Origin: Podaxis mareebaensis
Lineage: Eukaryota; Basidiomycota; Agaricomycetes; Agaricales; Agaricaceae
Reading direction: 5' to 3'
DNA: 64,000 bases
Assembly (NCBI GenBank): GCA_018524725.1
Contig: JAEUWP010000137.1
Coordinates: 213,568 to 277,567, forward strand
In this document: one piece after another, positions 12,701-24,300 of the stretch
Position numbering within the stretch: the first letter of the stretch is position 1
How the letters are laid out: each line of letters starts with the position of its first letter
Notes under the pieces: model-generated
Database searches by the model: none
What the model was told of the DNA's origin: nothing
The model's input: only the letters and a program-made list of their open reading frames with translations
Made by a program: the position numbers and the translations under genes

Positions 12701-15107
12701 AGGGACTATGGAAGAACGGGAAGTAGATGGTGGGTACGTGTGATCAACGGACTGTTCCTGTTGCTTCGAGGTATCTTCAATTCCTTCACGTAGTGGTGGC
12801 GTTGATACAGTGGGTGTGCCAATGGGTTTGGGGGATTCTGTAACAGGAACGAAACTGTTCGTCCGGCGTGTTACATGAGTGAAGTCTTCCGACTTCGTGG
12901 ACAATTCCGAGTTGGGAGTCGTTCCGCCGGATCTGGCCAGAGATATCGTCTCGGAGATGGGTCGAAGCAGCGAGCTTAGTCGGAAACTCGAGAAAGAAGA
13001 TTTTGTAGATCCAGCATCTGGCGCGACATTGAGACGTTCTGGGAGCGGCGCGGCTGACGAGGATCGAGCAACGGTAGTGTCAAGAACTGTTCGCGCTTGT
13101 TCCCCTTCCGTACGACTGCAAGCGTTGCGCACCGCACCGCGAATTTGTTCAAGAGCTGCGGATAGATTATGAAAGTATGCAAAGAAATAGGAATCAACCG
13201 AGTAGTTCCCCTCTTTGTCGAACACCTTCACTTCTATTGTTTCACTGAAGTCCATGGCGGATGACCTTTCGACCTCTAGAATAGAAGAATATGGGATAGC
13301 AATCTGACCTTGAGGTAAGCAATGAAATATATGCGCTTAACAGGATTGCCCACCTTGACAGTATCCCCCATGTTCTGCGCTTTGAAGATAACCTTTCGGA
13401 TTGCTTTGACCCACTCCTCTCTGCTCGGGACAGAGTCTGCGGACAACACCACAGTCTTTTGGCTCGTCCGTAGACAGAACTCCTTTTCTCCGACTGGTTC
13501 ACAAGAGATTGCATACCGAAGGTCAATGATGCCGTGGGGGAAATATGGATCCTTACTCCGAAATGAGGGGAGTGTATGCGAGCAATTTGGTGACTTACGG
13601 ATGACGATTGATACCACGAAAGGGCATCATTCTTCAAGACGAACCAGTGTTTGATCCAGCGTTTGGTTCGCTGGGCCCTCTTGTTAAGTGAGCCGGACTT
13701 GAGTACTTGATCCTGTTAGCCGTAATTAGGGGTATTGGATTAGTTGTTACGGAGGCTGGTGCCTACCTCTCGCGAAGGCATGTGGGCGAAGAAGCATAGA
13801 TAGGTGTTGGTCAGATACATATACCCTTGCAACACTATAATTATAGTTTAGCGGAGCCAAAGCGAGAGCATGTGGGTCACTCACAGACAGATCGCAAAAG
13901 CCAACAAGGCATCTCTGCAGAGAGGTTAGGACAAAAAAGAAAGGTCAACATAGCATAGCATGTACCCACCTGCCTGTACCTCCTTGATCCCATCCAGTTC
14001 GAACACATCCCGAAGTTTCTCGGCCAGACGTGCCCTTCGATGCAGGCGAATGGTAGCCATACTGCCTGTTCGAGTGTTTGCGAATTTGAAGGGATTACTT
14101 GTGGATGCATTGATGCTGTGATTTCCGAGGGGAGGTAATGAATGGGACTGCTGGGAGAGTCGGGGACGCGGTTCAGGTGCCTTTGATTCCTCGAAATCCT
14201 GCTCAACCTCTTCATCTGACAGGTAACTTTCCGGTTCCTCGAGGACAACTTCACCGCTAGGTCGTTTCTGTCCTGGAATATCTCGTCTTCGTGAGCGAGC
14301 GAGAGGTCTATGAATAGCATGAATCGATGACGCAAGACGGTCAACTGGGGTTGGATTAGACAGATGTTCGACACTAATTTGATTGATACTCGCCTCGGTG
14401 GTCTTCATCTTCGCTTTCTGACCCTGCTGTATCTTGCTCCTGACTGGAGCCTTCATCGTCGTTATCCGGATCTACCCATGGGAGCGCTTGTAGGGCTTGG
14501 ATAAGTGTCTGAGTTCCAATGCGTATCTAGAAGAAAGGAGGTTTTGTGTGATGGAGGATTTGAAACGCAATGAAGAACATACGGATCCTTCACCTCGAAA
14601 TGGATTCAAAACGGGTCGTACAGGAGGCGAGGGGGGCCGGACAAAGGGGCTGTCATCGTGCGGGGTTACTGTGGATTCGGAAGAGGCTGCTTGGACGGAG
14701 AGCAGTTTGGATGTACTAGGGGATGTGGGGGAAGAAACTGTGATAGAAACGCTTAGTTGTATAGGAGATCAGTACCTCCAGACACACTCACCGCTGTCAC
14801 TATCTGGATACTGTCCCTTGATCCTTCTGCTCAGACTAAATAAACGGCGATGGGTCGAAGATGACAGCGAAGGTTGTGGGGTCGGTGTATATGAAATCCT
14901 CCCAGAAACGCTTTTGCTGAGCTTGTCGACGGTCTTTTCTACCACATTGGATATGCGCTTCACGCGACTGGGGGCGGTGGTCGCATCCCTGTGGTCGTCG
15001 GAGAGAGACTGGGAGAGGGAGGTACCGAGAGTATCGTGGGAGGTGTCATTTGTGGGTGCAGCGGTGGAGTCGTGAAAGATGGGCTGGAGAGGTGGTTGTT
15101 GGGACAT
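9755..15107 (-). CDS. ATG26: Sterol 3-beta-glucosyltransferase (ATG26/UGT51 family)
   Basis: The gene starts at 15107 ([11 protein letters not shown]) and ends with the stop at 9755. In protein order it has a long Ser/Pro-rich disordered N-terminus and a first GRAM half (around 13.8-14.0 kb). A PH domain follows ([20 protein letters not shown]...EEWVKAIRK, about 13.3-13.6 kb), then a second GRAM domain with the [12 protein letters not shown] region. The GT28-type glycosyltransferase begins at [19 protein letters not shown] and contains the donor-binding [14 protein letters not shown] motif (about 10.5 kb). This GRAM-PH-GRAM-GT order is diagnostic of ATG26. The enzyme transfers glucose from UDP-glucose to ergosterol at membranes, and in Pichia it is needed for pexophagy. 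The C-terminal tail (9755-10130) is Ser/Arg/Asp-rich and disordered. Internal exon ends are approximate. Confidence 0.9.
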
Positions 15108-15354
15108 GGTATCCCAGTGGAAAGAGGCCAGAGCCGCGTCAGTCTGGCTTTGTGGGACTCTTTCGGCGCCCCTTGCGCCTCTTCCTCAAGGAGCTACATC
15201 CATATTACGTAAACAGCTGTGCTTAGTCAGCATTTAATAGCTTCCCTCCACGTTCTTGTCGTGGGTTGCACGAGTTGTGCTTAAAACACGGCCCAATCGC
15301 CAACACGGCTAGCCGTACTTCCTCCATACCCCCTTCCTTCCCAGATACCCTACT
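15108..15354. promoter_or_regulatory. Short divergent promoter between ATG26 and the SUR7-like gene
   Basis: Only 247 bp separate the two start codons on opposite strands, so the genes probably share a bidirectional promoter. No specific factor site is certain. Confidence 0.35.
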
Positions 15355-16449
15355 ATGAGAGGCGAAATCTGTGTTGGCTTTGGCTCCCTGCTCTCGTGCG
15401 TCCGTTGCTCCTTGCTCTAGCCTTCGATCCTGATTATCCATTCTAGCTTCGTAGCCGTCTTGCTCATGATATTTGTACACGTACGTTTACTGAATCTTCC
15501 TCAAGGCTACTTTCCTTTATCTAATTCCAATCCCCGCCTGTCAGGTTGGTCAGATAAACACCTCAAATGTCCCTCGTAATATCTACATGGTACGTTATTG
15601 TTGTCCAATCATGGCGCCTAAAATTGACTTGGTTGCTCAGGCTAAAGTCAACGTCTCGGCTTATGGGTGAGTCCACCAACAGTCGACACAGGCTCTGGAA
15701 ACTGAAGCTTAAACTTAAAAGCGACGCCATCCACTTTGCCATCATTGATCCCGTATTCGGTCTCTACACCGATAATGCCTCCGCACCTCTGCAAGCTGGA
15801 GCTGGCCTCCGCCAGACCTATAAGTTCGGGATCTATTCTCATTGCGCATACGTGAACGGGACTGCAGGACGGTGCGGGAATCAAACCATTGGAGAACAAT
15901 TCAAGCCTTACGATGCAATTACGACTGACATGAGTGGAAACTGGTCAATATTCTCCCAATCATTCATACCCGACTCTTCCACCTTCCGCAACTCAAGTTT
16001 CCTTGGGCACAATTCCAAGGCTGCGTACTGGATGCTTCTCTTGGGAATGCTGTGTGGTGCAGCCGCTTTCATTACGTATGTTTCCTGCAAGTTTTTCTTT
16101 GCTTCCACTTATCCGCAGCACAGGGGCATAGCCAAGCATAACATGACTTTCTTGGTTTCGACTCTTTTCGCCATTGCGGGAAGTCTATTGTTGCTAATTG
16201 GCGCCAGCATCTGGACGGTCATCATTCAGAGGTCAGCGGGCATCAATGACCTTTTAGTGCGCTCGGGAAATGGAAATCAGACCATGCCTCTTGGCATTAT
16301 CGTATCCGTGGGTCCTGGGCTTTTCTTGACTTGGGCCGCATTTGCTTGCCTCGTGGTATCTGTTGTTCCATACATGATCAGGTATGACATCTGTTTCATC
16401 ACTTTTAATGTGGTCCTGACTCTCCACCAGTTGCTGTACATACCGATGA
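15355..16449 (+). CDS. SUR7/PalI-type four-span plasma-membrane protein
   Basis: Seven exons (15355-15395, 15447-15480, 15545-15589, 15641-15666, 15722-16075, 16124-16381, 16431-16449) sum to 777 nt, 258 aa. The first exons are tiny. They encode a membrane helix (GSLLSFVAVLLMIFVH) split by an intron, then GQINTSNVPRNIYM. An extracellular loop follows (GLYTDNASAPL, HCAYV, C-x-N-Q) and then three more hydrophobic segments. The last exon is only 19 nt and yields the characteristic end MISCCTYR. The family includes Sur7 of yeast eisosomes and PalI/Rim9 of the ambient-pH pathway. Which role applies here is not visible. A longer open reading frame from 15567 is an artefact of reading through introns. 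Confidence 0.85.
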
Positions 16450-17025
16450 CGATTCTATACTTGCGGCTGGACCACAACATACACATAGCTAGACCTGGAG
16501 GATATGACTTATTAATGATACTTATTGACGGATGAACGGACACATATTGACTACAAACAAAATTCTTTCTGTATTTTACTAGAAATTGAGTTGAATTTTT
16601 GGAAGTTCTTCAGGCTGTGCGCGTGAACTTGGAGGTGCTTGTATTATCGCTGGTTTATTATTTACTTTGGGTTCTGGGTCCCATCAAACCGAAACATTGT
16701 TTCGTCCTCGAGGACAAATTAGATGGATAACACCCTTGGGGTCAGGACATGAGGTTTTCGCATTCCTCGTTGCACAATGTGCGCACAGCCTCGTGATGGG
16801 TAGCTGGCTAGAGCCAAGAGCCGACTGGGCCGGGGACTGAATTAGACTTTGTGTGTGCAGGTTTTGATTTGGCGCAGGCCCATCGAGGAGTAGAGGGCCT
16901 GGCCGCCCATGACTTAGCCAAATTTGATTCTGTTGTCATCTCGATTTCTCCACTCACCTCTCTCCTTACCCTTTTCCCAACCCACTGCCCTTCCTTTCTC
17001 TTCTCTTCAAGTGCGCTCATTCGTA
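16450..17025. other. Intergenic region upstream of the glucanosyltransferase gene
   Basis: This 576-bp gap holds the 3' flank of the SUR7-like gene and the probable promoter of the GH72 gene. The last 100 bp are pyrimidine-rich (CTCTCTCC, TTCTCTTCTC), as is common before highly expressed fungal genes. No other feature is supported. Confidence 0.3.
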
Positions 17026-18925
17026 ATGCGTGCTCCTTTCCGAGCCTCTGCGCTCTTTGCAGCTCTTGCCATACTCTCCTATGGTGTGCAGGCTATACCC
17101 AAGGTTTCCCGCGTCGGGCGATACCTCTACAACGAGGACGGGAGTCGCTTCTATATCAAAGGCATTGCATACCAGGAGCAAGGTATGTGCTTGAGCGCTA
17201 TACGTCGCTGATGTCACTTCACATCCTTCCCAGGAAACGTCGTGGAGAGCAGCGATAATGCTTTCGGAGAACCGTCAGATTTTACGGACCCTCTTTCTCT
17301 TCCCGACGCTTGCAAGCGTGATATCCCATTCCTCCAGCAACTTGCTGTCAATACTATTCGTGTCTATAGCGTCAACTCTTCCCTCAACCATGATGAATGC
17401 ATGACCGCATTTAGCAACGCTGGTATTTACACCATGTTAGTCCTGGTCAACCGTAATGGACTCTTGTACTTGCTGACTTGAGACTAGCATCGACCTTGCC
17501 CTGCCTCTTAATGGATCTATCGACCGCGTCGTCCCTTCATGGGGCACCAACATCCTCGATCAATACATTGCCACCATTGATGCATTTTCCAAGTACGACA
17601 ACGTTCTCGCTTACAACGTTGGCAATGAGGTCGTCGTCAGCAACGGTACCCAGGTTGCTCCCTTTGTCAAGGCTGCTGCCCGTGACATTAAGGCATACTT
17701 GAGGTCCAAGAACTCGAATGCACTCGTCGGTTACGCTGCCATCAATGGTGCTTCTGAATTTAGAATGCCACTCGCCAACTTCCTGTCCTGCGACCCCACC
17801 AACAGCAACTCGGATGCCTTCGCCATCGACCTCTATGGCCTGAACGACTAGTAAGAATATCAATGATTTGCATCTTTATTCCTCAACTTACCTCCAACAA
17901 ATATAGTGAATGGTGTGGTGACTCGAACTTCCAAGCTTCCTATGCCCGCACCACTGGCGACTTTGCCGGTTACAACGTGGTCGCATACTTCAGTGAATTC
18001 GGTTGTATTACCAGCCCGCCGCGTCTCTGGACAGAGTCTGCTGCGTTGTTCAGCGCAAACATGTCCGACGTGTGGTCTGGAGGTATTGCTTTCTCATACT
18101 TCCCTGCCTCAAGTGTACAGGGCCAGTTTGGCATGGTCACCATTTCCGCCGATGGATCCACTGTCCAAACTAGCGATGATTTCAATCGCCTGAAGGATCA
18201 ATACACGCAAGTTTCGCCGCCGAATACCCCTGCGATGGGCTCTGTTTCTGCTGCTAGCTATCCTTCTTGCCCCTCAACCAACACCTCTTGGGTTGCCTCC
18301 AACACGCTCCCGCCCACTCCTAATTTTGCTGCCTGCGAGTGCCTGGAGAGCGCCTTGAGCTGTCAATTCACCCCTGCGACCACCAACTATAGCGCTATTG
18401 TTGGTGAGTTGCTTGATGTTGGTTGCAGTTTGCTCGGTCAGCGAGGCGGGTCCTGCGCGGATATTGGTAGTGATGGTCAAGCCGGTGTGTATGGCCGTGT
18501 ATCAGCCTGTGATCCCAGTAAGCTTTCTCCAGACCCGACATGCCCAAGTGTTTCTAATTTCCGTTCCAGCTGTCAAACTGTCATATGTCATGAGCCAATA
18601 CTATGAAGTTAATAACCGCGATGCACAAGCCTGTAACTTTGCTGGAAATGGCACTGTCAACCCCCTTGCGCCCTCTGCGTCCGCCGCTGATGCTGCTGCG
18701 AGCTCTTGCATTGCAACCCCGACAGCCACGTTCACGCCAACCGCACCGGCTGGCGGCGCTGCTGCACCAACTGGCTCTGGGTCTTCTGGCAGTGGAGGTG
18801 GAAGTGGATCGGGCAACACCACGCCTAATAGTGGCTCTACCTTGCACAGTGACATGAACTCGTTCATTGGGATTGGCGTTATGGCCGTCGTCGGCATTGC
18901 TAGTGCGATTTGGACTCTCTTTTGA
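17026..18925 (+). CDS. GPI-anchored beta-1,3-glucanosyltransferase (GH72 with X8/CBM43 module)
   Basis: Five exons (17026-17182, 17234-17435, 17488-17850, 17907-18517, 18570-18925) sum to 1689 nt, 562 aa. The product has a signal peptide (MRAPFRASALFAALAILSYG), then the GH72 catalytic domain. The acid/base Glu is in AYNVGNEVV and the nucleophile Glu in AYFSEFGC. A Cys-rich X8 (CBM43) module follows (ACECLESALSCQF to the MSQYYEVNN region), then a Ser/Gly/Thr-rich linker. The hydrophobic C-terminus (IGIGVMAVVGIASAIWTLF) fits GPI attachment. GAS/GEL/PHR enzymes cut and re-ligate beta-1,3-glucan chains, lengthening them in the cell wall. All expected elements are intact. Codon choice is biased to C-ending codons, which suggests good expression. 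Confidence 0.95.
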
Positions 18926-19175
18926 TCAGACTATGAACATTCCGAAAATTAGTGTATTAACGATTTTTGGACGATATCTTTGTACTTGAAGTACGGTATG
19001 GACACTGGACATTACCTTTTCTTATACGTCACTGGAAATGGATGCACAGACCGTCGGAGTTTGAAAGTTTCAAACATAGTTCTCACGGCAAGGGGTGAAT
19101 TGATTCGAGACAAGTTTTGTTCAGATTTAATTCCTGGTCTTCAACGCCCAACTGGCTTCACCTGACGCTTCCCCC

Positions 19176-21106
19176 ATGGCCACCGCCATTCCTGCAGAGG
19201 GCGCTAGAATGCGAACTCCGAGCTGGTCTACTCCAGACGAACAGTCTCTAGGCAATGGATCCAATCTGCAGAACCCTTCCAACGCGCCTCCTCAGTCCTT
19301 ACCGCCTATGCCTAGTGAAGACCACAACGCCATCCGGGAGCCCGAAAACCCAGACCTCAACCGTGCTTCCAGTGTTGGTGACATTAGTATGTCTGGGGGC
19401 AAAAGTGACACTTTCCGTGAAAATGGCAACAAGCAAGTCAAGGTGCTTAGGTCTTTTCCTCTCTCCTGTTCTACATGTTCTCTCGTGCGCTTGTCCCTCT
19501 TTCTTCGTTTGGATGCCTCCCCACCTCTACCTTAACCCTATCGACCGTGCTGTGCTCGATTCTGTCGTCTGCTTGATCTCGCGGGGCGTTGTATCTCAGC
19601 TTCAGCTCAGGGCGGCTTCCAGCACGTTTCCCGCCTACCACTGTTTAATAACCTCCAATCTCTGTGACTTTGGAACTTGGTGTTTACGCTTCTGTGCTCG
19701 CAGCCGAATAAGGTCTACATTGGTGGCCTGCCTGAACATACTCGGGAAGCAGACTTGCAGAATTGCTTTGGCAAGATTGGCAATATTGTCAATATTGAAT
19801 TGAAGTATGTGTTCGGGTCACTGGCTGTGTGCGTGATGCTAACATTGGGATAGGGTCGGCTATGGCTTCGTGGTATGACATATTCCGTTTGAAAGAGGTC
19901 CGCGCGCTGAAGTGGATTCTTAGGAATTCGATAGTCGCGAAGCCGCCGAGGAGAGCGTTGCTAAGTACAATGAAGGTCATTTTATGGGCAACAAAATCAA
20001 AGTTGAGCTCTCCCATGGAGGTGGTCGTACGGCTAAATTCAATGGCGACCCCGGTGCGTGTTTCAGATGTGGTCAAATGGGACATTGGGCCAGGTGAATA
20101 GATACTCTTCCTGCTTGTAACTTTGCATCTGACACCGCACACTCCAGGGAATGTCCCAGCAATAATGGACTGTGAGCGTTTCGCAATTTTTAGCCCTATT
20201 CCGACCTGATCGTTTCGTCTTTATCCAGACCATATCAGAGGCGCCCACCTCATGAGCCTCCCTTGATTGACCGCATTCAACGGGACTATCCTCCCCGGGG
20301 TCCTCCACCTAGGGATGACTATGTGCACCCTCGTTATCCTCCACCGCCACCCAGGGATTCACGCTATGATTATCCTCCTCCCCCACGAAGGGCACCTTCA
20401 CCTAGAGATTACAGGGACTATCCTCCCCCGCCTCGTGCTCGTGACTATGATGACTACAGACGTGGCCCTCCACCACCGGACAGAGATAGGTACCCTCCTC
20501 CGCCGCCAGATTACAGGAGTCGCTATCCCCCGCCACCTGATCCTGGTTATCGTGGCTATGGCGGTCCTCCACCTCCACCTCCGGGTGCTTATGATCGATA
20601 TGATAGACGAGGCGACCGCTATGGGAATTATCCTCCTCCCCCTCCTCCAAGGGCTAGGACTCCTCCACTTCGTGGCCGGGATGACTATGATAGGCTGCCT
20701 CCGAGGCAAGTTGCTGGCTGCGCGGCCGCTTACGGGAAACTGAACCTGGTTGCTCTCTCTAGGGACTATCCTGACTACCGTGGTCGACCTCCGTCTCCTC
20801 CGCATCGTTACTCTGACTATAGTCGGCCTCCTGAACCTCCCGCCAGACTTAGGTATTTTATTGATTGTTACTTCGACACCGATTTCTCCGGACTCAATGC
20901 GAGTTAACAGTAGGCGTCGTTCTGAAAGTCCTTCCCGCCCTCCGTATGACTATGCTCCGAATGGCTACGGCGGTGGCGGTCCTGGCCCTGGTCCGAACTC
21001 TGGACCTCCTGCTCCTCTGCCCCCTCGTGGAAACCCTCGTGACTACCCTCCTCCACGCAATGCCCGTGAACCCCCAGAACCAGTTGGCGGTTACAGACGA
21101 CCCTAA
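19176..21106 (+). CDS. RRM and CCHC zinc-knuckle RNA-binding protein with Pro/Arg/Tyr-rich tail (SR-like)
   Basis: Eight exons (19176-19442, 19704-19804, 19854-19872, 19924-20093, 20148-20171, 20229-20705, 20763-20852, 20911-21106) sum to 1344 nt, 447 aa. The N-terminus is disordered. An RRM follows (RNP2 VYIGGLP, RNP1 VGYGFVEF), then a single zinc knuckle (CFRCGQMGHWAREC). The rest is a long low-complexity region of RDYPPP/RYPPPP repeats ending with an RRRSESPSRPP patch and GGYRRP. The order resembles RSZ-type SR proteins and suggests pre-mRNA splicing or mRNP assembly in nuclear condensates. Intron 1 (261 nt) is far longer than the others. The intron at 20706-20762 has a GC donor and a length divisible by three. 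The function is inferred from the domains. Confidence 0.85.
20706..20762 (+). other. Candidate GC-AG intron, 57 nt, open in frame
   Basis: The donor is AG|GCAAGT, the branch-like sequence is ACTGAAC and the acceptor is CTCTCTCTAG. Removing the segment joins PPR to DYPDYRG, keeping the repeat texture of the protein. Retaining it inserts 19 residues (QVAGCAAAYGKLNLVALS plus one) of unrelated character without a stop codon. Both isoforms stay in frame. Confidence 0.6.
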
Positions 21107-21336
21107 AATTGGGCACGGTTCCAGCTTGCCTCAATTGAACTCAATCTTGATGATCTTGCCTCTACCCAACTGCTCTGCTAACCGGCTCTGGATTGTCAGG
21201 CCATCTTTGGTTAATATCTTGATTCCCATCCCAATTTCTTTCAATCATATCATTGGAATTCTAATCGCGTTACTTTCGCTGTCCAACCTACTGACTAGTT
21301 ACTGGAAAGGACACTACTACTCGCGGTTTGCTACTA

Positions 21337-24300
21337 CTACGAGTCAATGCTATACTTGCCTTCAGCCATTTCATATAGATGTTGTTTGTCTCCTGATTCT
21401 TCAACCAAAGAACGAAGGAAACCATTTTCTTTCTTGAGTAGATTTGCTGGGCTGTCAAATTCGACCTGGGAAAGTTCATGAATAAGTCTATGGGAACTCG
21501 TTGGCTCGGGACTTACAATGCGGCCAGCGTCGAGCACCATCTTTCAGTGAAATGTTAGGTTGGATATAGTGCCAAGAGGGACCTGTAACTCACGATTTTA
21601 TCTGCATCCATAATAGTTTGTAAGCGATGCGCAATGGTGATTACTGTAGTATCACGTCCGAGCTCATTCCGAAGAGAAGACTGGATAGCAGTATCAGTCT
21701 TGTGATCTAAACACACCCCATGTCAGTATGAGGATCCTACGCACTTGAGTAACGGAACATAGAACATACCAATTGCGGAAGTAGCTAAGCGGGAGAGCAA
21801 ATTTCCATGAGCCTAAAACAAGAAGAATGGATGGATGTCTGACACACCTTCATCCAGAATCAACAACTTGCTTCCCCGCACGATAGCCCGTGCCAAAGCG
21901 AGAATCTGACGTTGGCCAACAGACAAGTTATTCCCACCGCTAGAAATCTTGGTATCAAGTGTGATTCTGCCCTCGTCCATGTCAGCTTGCAGTGCGAAGA
22001 GACCTGCAGCTCGAAGCGCATCATTCAAAGTTGCGTCGTCGTATTGGTCGAAAGGATCGAGGTTGTGCCTGAGGGTATCGCTCAGAAGTTCGGGCTAGAG
22101 CAGCAGTAAGTGGCATGTTACAGGTGGGCAGAATTATGTGCTCACGATTTGAGGGATGATCGTCACTTTGGAACGCAGAGCGTCGAGATTGATATCGGAG
22201 GTCTTGATGCCATCGTAGAAAACATTACCCTCCGTGAGGATGCACCGCAGTAAAGCGAGAGTTAGTGAGCTCTGTGTCAAGAAAGAGACCGTTAGTCAAC
22301 ATCTATGTAGATTAAAAGATTGACGTGCCTTTCCCGAACCTGTGCGACCGACTGGCAAACTAATATCAGACGAGAAAGGGCAGAGTAGCGTTTGTTTAGC
22401 ATACCGATTCCGACTCGTTCACCGGAGTCGATTTGGAACGAGATGTCATGCAGGACTTTGGGTCCGTTTTGAGAGTATCGTGCAGAGAGCTTTTCCACAA
22501 CGAGAGAGCCACTCGCCGGCCAATATGCCGGTGGTACGCCCTCGGGAGTCGCTTTGGGCTCTTGCTCAATATTGATGTAATTGTGAATACGTTCGAGACT
22601 TCGAGACCGTCAGTAAAGGACATCCATAGTCGTAAGCAGCGTACCTGTTGCCTGGAAATGGTTCAGAGGATGAAATCTAAGTGGATTAAGATAAGACATA
22701 CCTTGAACCTCGAATTCGTTAAGGCTGCGGATCCACCAGAGAATCATGCCACTGAATCCCACTGCAAAAATGATGAGACTCATGGCATTTTACAAGTCTG
22801 AAAATGTGACTTGCCTGCCATGTTGAGCGAAAAACCGATGTTAGCCGCAGAATGATCTTGGAAGTATACCAAGTACACCCCCAGCCCAGCCGCGAAGAGG
22901 CCACTGATCGTGTCAATCCTGACGCACACCCATCGGTTGAGGTTGTAATAAACGCGAGCCGCTCTTGTGTAACGGTTGATGCGTTCCATAGATTCCTTGA
23001 TGAAAGGCTTCTCGGCTGCGTAAGCTCGGATGGAAGCTGGAGGCAAAAATCAGTATCAATATATGTATGTACTCTTGGATATAAACTACTTACTGAGTCC
23101 TGCAATCGCAGCTCCGAAACTAAGAAGTGCTCAGCCAGCCACTCATTATTTTGGGACAGCTTTCACTTACTGTCCGACTACCGGAGCTTTGGCGTTTGAC
23201 ATCTCTCGTTTGACCGACAACTGAGCAGCCATGTAAATCTGACCAACCCAACCACCAATCGCACCAACGATGATTCCAGGGATTAAAAATATGGGAGTCA
23301 TGAACACAACAGCAGCGAGCTTCATCACCATGGATATTGTAATTTCCGTTAACCATTTCAAGTTATCCTTAATGGGTCCGTCAACTGAAAAAGAGGATCA
23401 AAACAATGTAGAGCGACGTTACAAAGGGCTGACCTGCTCTAATATCCTGAGTACACCTTGTAATGATTCGAGATGTAGGGGTAGTATCAAGCCACCTTGG
23501 GACTTTTTAGTAAATGTTGCGGAATTAGCTCGACGAGAAGCAATACCTAAGCGTTGTTCCGAGAATAGACTCCACAAGCCTGCGGTGTAGATGTCGTGAT
23601 GCACGAAGCGTTCCATAGATATAAATCACAAAGGCAGTCATGTAAAGCGTTACAGCGAGAGCCAACAAAACGACTGGAAGGAAATCATGAGAACGGCATC
23701 CCATCCGGTCGTGCGATGGTGAACGTACCATATATGCCCAAATAGCTATGCAAGAAGCTGTTAACCAGAATTCAATAGAGAAACAATGATCACTCACAAA
23801 GGGACAGAAATCTCGGAAGCTGGATGGTGTTCATATTGAGAGGCCCAGTAACCCAAGTACCAGGTTTGGAAAGCCGCTATGAACTCGACCGCAAGCAGCC
23901 CTGCGAGGAAGCTGGTGAAGAATAATGCAGGATGATTGCCTCCCAACCCGATGAGGAAGAGTTTGACTGCCATATGTGAGTATCGAATTTAGCTCCACCA
24001 ATTGTTAGGTGACATACTAGATTGCCAACCCACATGCCCCTCGTCAATCTCTTCTGCCATGATCAGTTTGCCGTCTGACTGGGGTGCAGTCGGTTTATCA
24101 ACTTCCTCTTCAGACATCCCCATAGCCTCTTCATCTCGCTGTAACTCTTTGGAGATTGTTTTATCAGCTCCAAGAACTTCAAGAATAGTCCCTTGAGCGA
24201 CGATGCTTCCGTCCGTATTGATTGAGACAGCGAAATTTGCCAGAGAGCGAACCATGGCGATATTATGAGTCTGGCTTCGATCTCAGCAGCGCGATGGCAT

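Noticed and set aside
12486..13172. Plus-strand open frames within the sterol glucosyltransferase gene
   Set aside because: They mirror Ser/Pro-rich coding sequence on the minus strand, where PH, GRAM and GT domains are clear.
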